In this document: piece after piece, positions 1 through 9,600 of the stretch
How positions within the stretch are numbered: position 1 is the stretch's first letter
Layout: each line of letters starts with the position of its first letter
From: CAZOLI01 sp964580675
GTDB taxonomy: Bacteria > Planctomycetota > MHYJ01 > CAYXQY01
Assembly (NCBI GenBank): GCA_964580675.1
Contig: CAZOLI010000051.1
Span: 1 to 13,748, forward strand
Reading direction: 5' to 3'
Length of the DNA stretch: 13,748 bases
The notes under the pieces: model-generated
What the model was told of the DNA's origin: nothing
Seen by the model: only the letters and a program-made list of their open reading frames with translations
The model's database searches: none
Program-made: the position numbers and the translations under genes

Positions 1-23
1 CGGACGTAGTCCGATGGAAACAG

Positions 24-44
24 GGAGTACCTAAACGGTACTCC
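24..44 (+). terminator. 8-bp perfect hairpin, possible terminator of a gene left of the window
   Basis: GGAGTACC (24-31) and GGTACTCC (37-44) are perfect reverse complements around a five-base loop. ATCTTTT follows on the plus strand, a weak U-tract. It could end a plus-strand transcript entering from the left, converging on purL. The helix overlaps a second possible helix, CTCCAT (41-46) with ATGGAG (55-60), which is followed by a stronger T6 run at 66-71. Either structure could be the functional one. Confidence 0.35.
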
Positions 45-116
45 ATCTTTTATCATGGAGCGGGGTTTTTTAAGATCAAGATTGTGATCAAGAGATCTTT
101 TGAAGGCCTTCCCTAA

Positions 117-172
117 GAGTGAAGAGTAATGAGTGGTCAGTAAGGAGTAAGGAGTGAGGTGTTAGGAGTAAA
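117..172. repeat. Heptamer tandem repeat, 8 copies, consensus GAGTAAG
   Basis: Reading from 117 in steps of seven gives gagtgaa, gagtaat, gagtggt, cagtaag, gagtaag, gagtgag, gtgttag, gagtaaa. The phase is kept without an indel for 56 bases, while individual copies carry one to three substitutions from GAGTAAG. The purine-rich strand is the plus strand. It lies just beyond the purL terminator, in non-coding DNA. The function is unknown; degenerate short tandem repeats of this kind commonly arise by replication slippage. Confidence 0.75.
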
Positions 173-188
173 GGTGGGGCAGTTTAAT

Positions 189-216
189 AAAAAATGCGAA
201 GGCGAGGACGCTTTCG
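189..216 (-). terminator. Rho-independent terminator of purL
   Basis: On the minus strand CGAA-A-GCG, loop TCCT, CGC-C-TTCG forms an eight-pair stem with one A/C mismatch (plus-strand 197-216). It is followed after CA by six T residues (plus-strand A189-A194). It lies about 130 bases past the purL stop codon in the right orientation, which suggests that purL is the last or only gene of its transcript. Confidence 0.6.
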
Positions 217-348
217 GCTCCGGTCTGAAAGGATCTTTCGTTCAGAAAAACGTGTACTCCGCTGTCGTTTCGTGCATTACAACAGAACCCATTCCCCAAC
301 GCAACCTTCCCTTCCGGAGTCAGTGCCTGCGATAGATGACCCTTCATT

Positions 349-3210
349 CTACTCCCAGTCCAGGGGTTCCTGCCAGGCGGCTTTGAGTTCGGCCAGCGGC
401 TGATTAATGATAGGCGCTCCGTCGCCGTCGTTCAGAAGGAGCCGCTTCTTTGTTGTGGTGGTTCCCAGTTTCGTCACGGGCACGTCCTCCGTTATTTGCT
501 GAAACCCCTTTTCCTCTTCGGCAGCCACTTCCACCAGAAATCGTGAAGGAGACTGGGAAAAGAGGAACCCGGTCGTCGACATGTCGGTCAGATCACTGTT
601 AATGGTTCCTCGAAATCCGATTCCCCCGGCGAAAGCGGATTCGGCAAGGGTGCAGGCCAGTCCACCGTCCGAGATGTCGTGACAGGCTTTCAGCACCTCC
701 TTCTTCGATAGTTTGTGAATGGTTTGAAAAATTCGCTTTCCTTGTTCGGTGTGGACTTCGGGAACCGGGTGGAGTTCTTCGTCAAGAAGACGGGCGTACT
801 CGGATCCACCCATTTCTTCTCGTGTTTCACCGATCAGATAAACGGGATTCCCCGGTGTTTTGAAGTCCATGGACATGGCTTTTCGGAAATCGGGGACCTG
901 ACCGGCCGCCGATATGAGAAGGGTGGGAGGGATGATCAGGGTTTCTTCCTCCCCTTCGAATTCGTTATATAGACTGTCTTTACCGGAGACAAAGGGGGTT
1001 TCGTAGTCGATGGCCACGTCCCGGCACGCCTTTGCCGCTTCCACGAGTTTCCCGAGCAATTCCGGTCGTTCCGGACTTCCCCACGCAAAGTTGTCAAGCA
1101 GGGCGATTCGATCCGGGTTCGCACCGGTGGCTACGACGTTTCGGATGGCTTCGTCGATACCGTTTGCCGCCATCCGGTACGGGTCCAGGTCTCCAGAATT
1201 CGGTGAAATACCACAACCAACCGCCAGTCCTTTCGTAGAGGAGGGAAGGGGCTGGATCACGGTGGCGTCTCCCGGTCCGTCCATCTGTTCGCCCACGAGG
1301 GGCTTTAGCATGGTGCGTCCCTGTACTTCGTGGTCGTACTGCCGGATAATCCAGTGTTTGCTGCAGACGTTCAGTGCGGAGAGGAGATCCGTCAGGGCCT
1401 CCTCGAAATCATCGGGTGCCGGCGTATCGGTCGGTTCCCGATTGGGTTCAATTCGAATTGCTTCCTTGCCGTGATCCGGCAGACCGTGGTGAAGAAATTC
1501 CATCTCAAGATTCCCGACCGTTTCCCCCTCGTACTTGACAACGAGCCGTTCGGTATCGGTGTACCGGCCGATATCGCAGGCTTCGACTCCTTCCTCCTCA
1601 CAGATTTCGTACAGTCGGTCGCGGTTCGACTCCGGCACCGCCAGCACCATGCGTTCCTGTGATTCCGATATCCAGATTTCGTCGTAACGAAGTCCTTCGT
1701 ATTTCAGGAGGGCGTTTTCGAGGTGTACCTCCGCACCGGTTTCCTCGGCCGTTTCCCCGACGGCGGAGGAAAACCCACCCGCCCCACAATCCGTTATACA
1801 AGTGTACAGGTTCTCCTCCCGCGCCCGGATAATGGCCTCCATCATTCGTTTTTCGGTGATGGCATTACCGATCTGAACGGCGGTACCGGCCGTTTCCGCT
1901 GTTTCTGTTTCGAGTTCCGCGGAGGAAAAGGTGGCACCGTGTATGCCGTCCCGGCCCGTTCGCCCGCCGACCGCGATAATCCGATCGCCAGGACGGGGCT
2001 CTTTTTCGATCCGGTTTTTCGGAATTCGTCCCACGGTCCCGCAGAACACGAGCGGGTTCCCGAGGTATCGATGATCAAAACAAACGGATCCGCTTGCGGT
2101 AGGAATACCCATTCGGTTTCCGTAATCTCTCACACCGGACACGACACCCTTTAGGACGCGGCGAGGATGAATTACATTTTCCGGCAGGGCAGACCGTTCG
2201 TAATCCGGCGGTGCCACACAGAAAACATCCGTGTTCATGATGGGGGTGGCTCCAAGCCCGGCACCGAGTATGTCCCGGATGACCCCCCCGATGCCCGTGC
2301 CGGCCCCTCCGTACGGCTCGATGGCACTCGGGTGGTTGTGGGTTTCGACCTTAAAGCTAATGCCCCAGTCGTCGGTGAAGTCCACGATGCCCGCGTTGTC
2401 GTCAAACACGGTAAGACACCAGTCTTCGCCCACCTCCTCCGTGGCCTTCATGATGGTTTCTTTCAGGAGGTTGTCTATTTCCTCGTCCCCGTATGTGATT
2501 TTGCCGGTCAGGGTTTTATGTTTGCAGTGTTCGGACCAGGTCTGGGCAATGGTTTCCAGTTCCAGATCGGTAGGGTTCCGTTTTTCTTCTTCCTGAAAAT
2601 ACGATTGAATGGCGTTCAGTTCACGGTCGTTCAGGGACCATGTGTTTTCCCGATTCCATTGTTCCATCGTCTCCGGGGATGCGTCCCGCATCGGAAACGT
2701 CACCCGGTTGAAGGAATACGGCTCGGGTTCGGGAAAGGATTCCAGATCCGGTTTGCCGATGGTCATGTTCTCGATTACTTCGTTGGCCAGGACGGACCGG
2801 CCAAAATCCAGCAGTTCTTCTCTGGCAAATTCCCCGTTAATCCAGTACTGCCAGCCGGTTCGTAGTTTTTGGACGGGCAGGTCCAGGTTCCGGAGCGCCT
2901 CCAGAGCGGAGAGGGCTTCCGGGTCCATCACGCCCGGCTTCCGCCGAACGACCAGTGATCGATCATTGTTCGGGTAGGGGGAATCCGGCACGTCGTTCAA
3001 CCGGTAATTCTGAACAATGGGATCAAGGAGAAAATCCTCCGCAATCGTTTCGAGGTGCTCCGATGCATCCGGTGAGAACCAGTACACACGGGAGGGGTAC
3101 AGGTCAATCAGGTTCTGGAAACCCAGTTCACGGGCTTCGTCAACCAGATCCTGACCCGCTTCCGGCAGGGCGTCCGGATCAGGAGAAACACAGATATAAG
3201 GGACGTTCAT
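349..3210 (-). CDS. purL: Phosphoribosylformylglycinamidine synthase, PurSL-type large subunit
   Basis: This is the fourth step of de novo purine synthesis: FGAR, ATP and ammonia from glutamine give FGAM. The protein has 953 residues from the ATG at 3208-3210. Residues about 1-75 and 85-150 each resemble PurS; the second carries KPGVMDPEALSALEAL. The synthase body follows, with WSEHCKHK (225-232), the ATP-binding stretch KVETHNHPSAIEPYGGAGTG (287-306), FVSGKDSLYNEF (740-751) and CHDISDGG (843-850). The protein ends soon after the second AIRS-C-like domain, at about 953, with no class I glutaminase domain. A separate PurQ must therefore supply ammonia. It is longer than Bacillus-type PurL (about 740) and shorter than E. 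coli PurL (about 1295). An in-frame ATG at 3309 would add 33 residues unlike PurS, so the inner start is preferred, although no clear Shine-Dalgarno precedes either. PurQ is not in the window. Confidence 0.95.
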   Translation of the reverse strand: MNVPYICVSPDPDALPEAGQDLVDEARELGFQNLIDLYPSRVYWFSPDASEHLETIAEDFLLDPIVQNYRLNDVPDSPYPNNDRSLVVRRKPGVMDPEALSALEALRNLDLPVQKLRTGWQYWINGEFAREELLDFGRSVLANEVIENMTIGKPDLESFPEPEPYSFNRVTFPMRDASPETMEQWNRENTWSLNDRELNAIQSYFQEEEKRNPTDLELETIAQTWSEHCKHKTLTGKITYGDEEIDNLLKETIMKATEEVGEDWCLTVFDDNAGIVDFTDDWGISFKVETHNHPSAIEPYGGAGTGIGGVIRDILGAGLGATPIMNTDVFCVAPPDYERSALPENVIHPRRVLKGVVSGVRDYGNRMGIPTASGSVCFDHRYLGNPLVFCGTVGRIPKNRIEKEPRPGDRIIAVGGRTGRDGIHGATFSSAELETETAETAGTAVQIGNAITEKRMMEAIIRAREENLYTCITDCGAGGFSSAVGETAEETGAEVHLENALLKYEGLRYDEIWISESQERMVLAVPESNRDRLYEICEEEGVEACDIGRYTDTERLVVKYEGETVGNLEMEFLHHGLPDHGKEAIRIEPNREPTDTPAPDDFEEALTDLLSALNVCSKHWIIRQYDHEVQGRTMLKPLVGEQMDGPGDATVIQPLPSSTKGLAVGCGISPNSGDLDPYRMAANGIDEAIRNVVATGANPDRIALLDNFAWGSPERPELLGKLVEAAKACRDVAIDYETPFVSGKDSLYNEFEGEEETLIIPPTLLISAAGQVPDFRKAMSMDFKTPGNPVYLIGETREEMGGSEYARLLDEELHPVPEVHTEQGKRIFQTIHKLSKKEVLKACHDISDGGLACTLAESAFAGGIGFRGTINSDLTDMSTTGFLFSQSPSRFLVEVAAEEEKGFQQITEDVPVTKLGTTTTKKRLLLNDGDGAPIINQPLAELKAAWQEPLDWE

Positions 3211-3257
3211 AACTATTTTTCGCGGGGAAGTAGTAGATTGAAATGCCGCCGTTTTAT

Positions 3258-3270
3258 GGATGAAACATCC
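3258..3270 (-). other. Small hairpin in the purL leader
   Basis: GGATG-N3-CATCC is a perfect 5-3-5 inverted repeat about 50 bases before the purL start codon, within the predicted 5' untranslated leader. No T-tract follows on the minus strand, so it is not an intrinsic attenuator on its own. A regulatory role is possible but unsupported. Confidence 0.3.
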
Positions 3271-3336
3271 TGGATTGAACGGGCGACAGGCTTTTTTAAT
3301 TGAGAGCATCCGACCGTGAATAGAATCAACCCGCTC

Positions 3337-3366
3337 ATTATACCGGGATTATTCTCCCCCAAACAA
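3337..3366 (-). promoter_or_regulatory. Sigma-70-type promoter of purL
   Basis: On the minus strand TTGTTT (plus 3361-3366) and a perfect TATAAT (plus 3337-3342) are separated by 18 bases. Transcription would start near 3330 and give a leader of about 120 bases before the purL ATG. The spacer contains GGGA-N6-TCCC, a small dyad that could be an operator, but it is too short to weigh heavily. Confidence 0.6.
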
Positions 3367-3604
3367 GGAGTGGCACATGAATATCTTTTATACCTGAATA
3401 CCCGCTGCTCCAATGAAGCCGGGGGCAATGAGTGAGTGACACGTTTCGGATGAGAGTGAAATAGACTACAATAAGAATGGATTAATACGGGGGTGGGAAG
3501 TGATTTGAACGTCCTGAAACATGGGGGAACTCAGAAGAAGATTTCCATCTGTTCTCGTAGTCATACATCTGGTTGTCCGATTCAGGAAAGCCATTCGGTC
3601 CCGG

Positions 3605-6600
3605 ATGGGAAATACCGTGAAGATTAACAACCGGTTTCGGATCGAGGAAAAAATCGCCAGCGGTGGGACCTCGGATGTCTATCTGGTGGAGGATGATATC
3701 AGGGGGGAATCCGTGGCGCTGAAATGCCTTACTGAAGAACCCTCAACCGAGCGGGATACGCTGGGCGTCGAATATCGGACGCTGATGGAAATGGAACACC
3801 CCAATCTGGAGGACGTTTTTGAGTTTGGTACCGTTGAAAAGGGGCCGGACCATCTTGTGGGCAATTCGTACTTTACGTCCGAGTTTATCGAAGGAGAGAA
3901 CTGGCGGCTAAAAACGGCGGAGGTTTCCCTGGATGCGCTTTTAAATCAGGCGGTTGCGATCTGCCGGGCATTGCAGTTTGTTCATTGTCGAGACCTCATT
4001 CACTTCGACATCAAACCGGACAATGTGCTGGTTCCGGAGAACACGGCGGAACGGGAGGCGGTTCTTGTTGATTTTTGTTTGAGTGAAAATAGCGAGGCCG
4101 CCCAAGGAGTGGACATCAGGGGAACCCTTTCCTACGTAGCTCCCGAGATTATTCAGGATGAACCCGTTGACGGCCGGTCTGATCTTTACTCCCTGGGCAT
4201 TACGCTTTACGAAATGGTAACGGGTGAACTCCCGTACGGAGATCGGTCAGCGGGAGAGATACTCCATTACCACGTCGATAATTCACTGCCGGACATGGAT
4301 CCGGAGACGATGGAGGTTCCGCCGGATCTGGTGCAGTTGATCCGGGATTTAATGGCCCGAAATCCGGAACAGCGTCCGTCATCCGCCAATGAAGTGATTC
4401 ACCGCCTTGGCAACGTATCGGGAACGACGTACCGGCAGGAAACACAGGAAACGATGGCCGGGTACGTGGACAGCCCCGCATTCATCGGCCGGAAAGAAGA
4501 ACTGACGGCTTTAAAGGAGTTGTGGAGAAACATTGAAAAAGAGCGTGAGGAGGAGAATCCTCTGGTACTGTTAACGGGTCCTTCCGGCGTGGGGAAGAGT
4601 CGTTTACTTCAGGAATTCGGGGTCTGGGCAAGAACGAATTCCGTAAACGTATACCAGAACAAAGCTCTTCTCGATCGAACGGAGCCTTATGGGTTAATGA
4701 AGCCGGTGCTGGAAAAATATCGAAGGCACGTTGACGTTCGGAGACAGACGGGAAACCTGGCATCGGATCCGGTTCAAAAGCAGAGCCCTCTTCTGTCCAT
4801 CGTAATGAAGGATGGGGACGGTAATGATCCGCCGGAAGAACGACCGAAAACCAATAAAGTATCCGTTGAAACGAAGACCGAAAATGTAGAAAAGGTCCTC
4901 GATGCGGTGAGTGATTTTGTTATTGAGGGAGTCGGAGACCAGGGTGGTATTATCATGCTTGAAGATTTGCAGTGGGCTGATGAAATGAGTCTTCGCCTGA
5001 TGGCGTGTCTGGTACGGAAGGCATCGGTACGGCCAGATCACGTTCCGTTACTCGTTGTTGCGACGATGCGGTCCGAAGCCGGTTCGGAGAATGGGCAGGA
5101 AATTCTGGGGACGCTTCGGAAGGAAAATAGAACAAGAGAAATTTCCCTCTCCTCCCTGGAAAAGGATGCTACGGAACGACTTGTGGAAAGCATGTTCGGG
5201 AGCGGTGGAGAACAAATTGCGGAAACCGTACTGGATCGGGAGAAGAGCGGGAACCCGATGTTCGTGAGCGAACTGATGAGAACCTGTGTGGAGAGTGGAG
5301 CAATTCGGTATGTGGATGGGGATTGGGTCCTTGACGAAGAGAAATGGCAGCAGGTCGAGGTGCCCGACGCGGTGGACGAACTGCTGGCTAAGAGAATTGA
5401 GAGACTGGATCCGCGGGAAAAGGAATTTCTGAAAATGCTGGCTTCCTGGGATGGAAGAATAACCCGGAGTACAATGCATGACGTTTTTTCCGAGAGCTGG
5501 ATTCCCGCTCACGAAGACCTGGAGGAATTGAAGAAACGGGGACTGCTGAATGAAGAACAGGAAGGAACAGAATCGTACCTGTTACCGGCTCACGATCGAA
5601 TTGTGGAACAGTTAATGGCGCGAATGGAATCGGAAGAACGGAGGGAACGACACAGTCGTCTCCTCTCGAATCTTGAAAAGGAGCTGCGGAACGCCGATGA
5701 AGATCGGGGGGAGCACATCGGTCGTCTGGCCCGCTTCGCCCGGGAGGCCGGTGACCGCGATAAGTTTCTCATGTACGGGGAAGAGGCGGCGAACCGGGCC
5801 TGGAAGAGTTATGCTCATAGAGAAGCGCTTTCGTTCTACAAGCAGATGCTTTCGTACGATGGAATACCTGACGAAAAGAAGAGGACGTTTCTTGAGAGGA
5901 CGGGGGATCTTCATCGGAAACAGGGGAATTACGAAGAGGCGCGGGACTGTTACGAAAAATTGCTGAGTGTGGAGAAGGTCTTTCCCGATAAACGCGTCCG
6001 GTTATTACGAAAATTGGGTAAACTGGATCGTTCAACCGATTCGACGGCTTCGGCAGAGGAGAGCTTTGAACGGGCGCTGAGCGTGGCGGAGGAAATCGAT
6101 TCCGGAACAACGGAGGAGGACGTCCAGTACGAAAAGGTGGGAGTGATGATTGATTATGCGTCGTTGTTCAGTGTCCGGAAAGGGGATCGTGAAAAAGCCG
6201 ATCGGATGTATCGGGATGCGCTGGAGGCCTGTGAGCATCTGGAGGCATCTACACGAAAAAAGAAACTGGAGCTGTACATACGCATAAACCTTCAACTCAA
6301 CAGGTCCAAACTCCGGAAGAGTTCGCAGACCACTGAAAAATTAAGGACTCATCTTGAAGAGGCGGAAGAAGGGGGACACGACGAACTTGCTTCACGTGCG
6401 GCGCGGTATCTGGGGCTTGCGCATAGCCGTCAAAATGATTACGAAAAAGCCATAGAGGCGTTTCAACGTGCTATAACACTGGAGGAGGAAACGGGGCAGC
6501 GCCGGGTCCTCGCAAGTACATTGAGAGATCTCGGAACGGTTTATCGGAGGACGGGACGCAAGAAGAACGCGGTCGATTGTCTGAGAAGGGCCCGGAATAT

Positions 6601-9600
6601 TTTTCAGGAGATGGCGGATTTTGAGGGAATGATATCAACCAGTGGGAGACTTGGAACATTTTACGCGGATCAGGGCCGCTATCGAAAAGCAATACAGAAA
6701 TACGAGAAAAAAATAACCCTTGCGGAACGGCTGGGCGATGAGCCCGCACTGGGCATGGCATACAGCAATATCGGCCTTTCATACTTTTTTGACGGACGAT
6801 TTGAACAGGCCATTTCCGCTTTCCGGCAAGCCTTTGATTTTTCCGAAGGCACCGCGGAAGACCAGTACTTTGCCGTAATGCTGCAGAACATGGTTTATGT
6901 CCTGCTTCATCTCGGTCGAAAAGAAGAAGCCAAAAAGTATTTTTCAAAAATTGAGGATCTTCACAAAGAAAGCCGGAGCGAACGGATTCGTTATTATTAC
7001 CATCATTCAAAGGGATTGATCTGCTTTTATTCGGATGAATTTGACGAGGCTTCTGATTATTTTCAGACGGCCGGGCGTCTGGCATCAACGATGCAATTAC
7101 CGGTGCAGGAAGGACGGAGCCGGGTGATGAAAGGAGCCGCTGAGGCGTGGGACGGAAACGAAGAAAAAGCCCTGAGCACACATCGGAATTTGCTGACGAA
7201 CGTCAGCAACCTGGAAAACACAACTATTCTCAACAGGGTCAGATTGTGGGTGCTGACCGACGTTGTTTGTTTTATGGAACCCCCGGTAGATCCTGATCTC
7301 GTACGGGAGGCGGAACAGGAAATGGATAAACTGTCGGAGGACGTGCCGGAGCAAGCTGCTTTTCTGGTGGCCAGAAAATTCGATGTGATAAAGAAACTAT
7401 TTCAGTTTCGGTTCAGGAACCGGAGAGAGGTTCCGGAACAGGTTCGGGATACACTAACGCGGTTACGGGAAATGCATGTTAACCCGGTGGTGGATCGTCT
7501 GGAATCACTCGTCCGGCGGGTGAAGGAGATTGTGGACCGGAAGGAGGAGACGGATTCACAAACCGGGATAATGGTACCGGTAGACAGCAGGGAAAATGTT
7601 CCGGGGCCGATCAGGGATCCCGTTTCCGGCATCGGGACACCCAACACCTTCCGTAAACACCTGAAGGCCATTCTCCCCGCAGACAAAGAAGACGCTTCAC
7701 CCGTGTCCGTTGTGCTGATCCGTATTGACGGGTTGGATGTGGCAAATCGTCAATTGGGATTTCAGGAGAAGAACAGAATTGTGTCCGACATTGGAGATGT
7801 CCTTAACTCGATTGGTAGGGAACGCGGGGAACGGGATGTCGAGGATTCGCCCACCGGAGATTTCGGTCCGGTTGGAATATCGGCTCGCCTGGCCGGAACC
7901 CTGTTTGGATTGTGTCTGCCGGAGAACCAGTCCGAAACCCGGCGGGTTGTGCAAGAAATTCTTGAAAAGATTCGAGAATTGCTACCCGGAAATCCATCAG
8001 AAGAAGAATTTCCACGTGTGTCAGCAGGGATCTCGTCTCCGGAAGGACAGTCGTTTCGAAACGTGGAACGTCTTCTCGATGAGCTCGAAGAGGCAGTTCA
8101 GATGGCATCCGGTAGCACGGAGGAAGACGTGGTGTTCGTTTCCGACATGACGGAAACCACCGTCCGAGCAACGGAACGTTATATTACGGAATCGAATTTG
8201 TCACTCCCGCCGCTTTCCCGAGAACGCATTATGCTCCTGTCCGTGCTTCAGGAAGTAACGTCGGCGGGGTTGGATCTGGAGAAATCAATGTCCGTTATGC
8301 TGGAAACCCTGGTGAACGTAACGGAGGCACGGAGCGGATTTGTCCTTCTGGAAGGAAACGACGGTCTGAACGTGGTGAGCAAGCGAATGGGGGATAAAAA
8401 CGATGGTAGAGAGGGGGACGAGGAACGTTCTGAGGATCTGTCGCTGGAGGAGGCGGTGAGCAAAAAACTCGTCGAACAAGCGTTTGATCGAGGAGAAACG
8501 TTGCTGATTCAAAACGCGGCGGACAACGAAACCTACAGAAAATTTTCAACTGTCCGGCGACTGGAACTCCGGTCGGTTCTCGTCGTGCCGGTGACCATGT
8601 CCGGAAAAAACAATCTTGCGATATATCTGGAAAACACCGAACCGGGGGAGATGTTCGGACCGGAAGACAGGCAATTCCTCGAAAAGGTGACCGATGAAAT
8701 GGGCGATCACCTCCAGCAGGTGGTGGAGCATCATCGCAGGGAAACGGAACTCAAAACCGTCCGCCAGGAACTAAAGACCCGATACGATTACGAAAATTTA
8801 AAAGGAAGTTCCCCGGAAATGCAGGAGGTGTTTGAGACCCTTGATCGGCTTATTCCAACGGAGTTAAACCTCATACTGGAAGGAGAGACCGGCACCGGGA
8901 AAGAACTGGTTGCGCGCGCAATACATTACAATGGGCCACGACAGGATAAACCGTTCCTGGCCGTTAACTGTGGGCGATTCCAGGAAAATTTACTGGAAGG
9001 CGAGCTTTTCGGGCACAAAAAAGGGGCGTTTACCGGAGCCACCGAATCCCAGAAGGGATTGTTTGAACAGGCGGACGGAGGCTGCCTGTTCCTGGACGAA
9101 ATTACGTCCATGGATTACGAACTTCAGAACCGGTTGCTGCGTGTACTGGAAACCGGTACGGTCCGCAGAATCGGTGCCGAATCGGGCGTGGATGTGGACG
9201 TCCGAATTATCTGTGCCACGAATAGGCCGATCGAACTGGCGATAGAGGAAAACGAGTTTCGGAAAGACCTGTATTATCGTCTCAACGGTGCCAAAATAAA
9301 TTTGCCCCCGTTACGCGAGCGACGTGAGGACATTCCCCAGCTCGCACATCACTTCCTGCAGGAGTTTGCGGAAAAACGGGGAGAGTCCCCCAAGCAATTA
9401 AGCGACGAGTTATGCCGGAAGTTGATGCAACGGTCCTGGTCCGGCAATATTCGTGAGCTAAAAAGCACTGTTCAGCTGTTCGCTATCTACAGCGGGGACA
9501 AAAATATTATTCAACCCGAGGACGTAACGGACATTCCGGAGGAGAACGAATCCCCCGGTGGGACCCTCTCCCAAAACCGGTCATCGGTCCAACAACGTCA

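Larger units (their letters stand above)
1..348. other. Non-coding region downstream of purL
   Basis: No convincing gene is seen on either strand. The region holds, from left to right: a 5-3-5 inverted repeat at 1-13, overlapping hairpins at 24-71, a direct repeat of GATCAAGA (74-81 and 86-93), an eight-copy heptamer repeat (117-172), and a minus-strand intrinsic terminator (189-216). Short open frames here (162-347 minus, 194-403 plus) have no recognisable protein features. The minus one is read straight through the terminator hairpin. Confidence 0.6.
3211..3604. other. Divergent intergenic region between purL and the regulator
   Basis: It carries the purL promoter (3337-3366, minus) and a purL leader of about 120 bases containing a 5-3-5 hairpin (GGATG/CATCC, 3258-3270). 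For the regulator on the plus strand I see only weak candidates: TACAAT at 3467-3472 with a poor -35 (TTTCGG, 3444-3449, 17-base spacer), and a half-matching sigma-54 motif starting TGGCAC at 3371. No purine riboswitch core or E. coli-type PurR box was recognised. Confidence 0.5.

Noticed and set aside
162..347. 61-codon minus-strand frame starting one base after the purL stop
   Set aside because: No recognisable family and no Shine-Dalgarno seen. The frame runs through the predicted purL terminator hairpin and its T-tract.
3211..3309. Upstream ATG giving PurL 33 extra residues
   Set aside because: The extension has no PurS similarity, and the N terminus of the PurS-like segment fits the ATG at 3210.
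3371..3387. Possible sigma-54 promoter of the regulator (TGGCAC followed by TATCT)
   Set aside because: The -24 half is perfect, but the -12 half lacks the essential GC at the required spacing.
6471..7181. 236-codon minus-strand frame
   Set aside because: It is a shadow of the TPR region of the regulator, with a low-complexity Pro/Arg/Ser translation and no start context.
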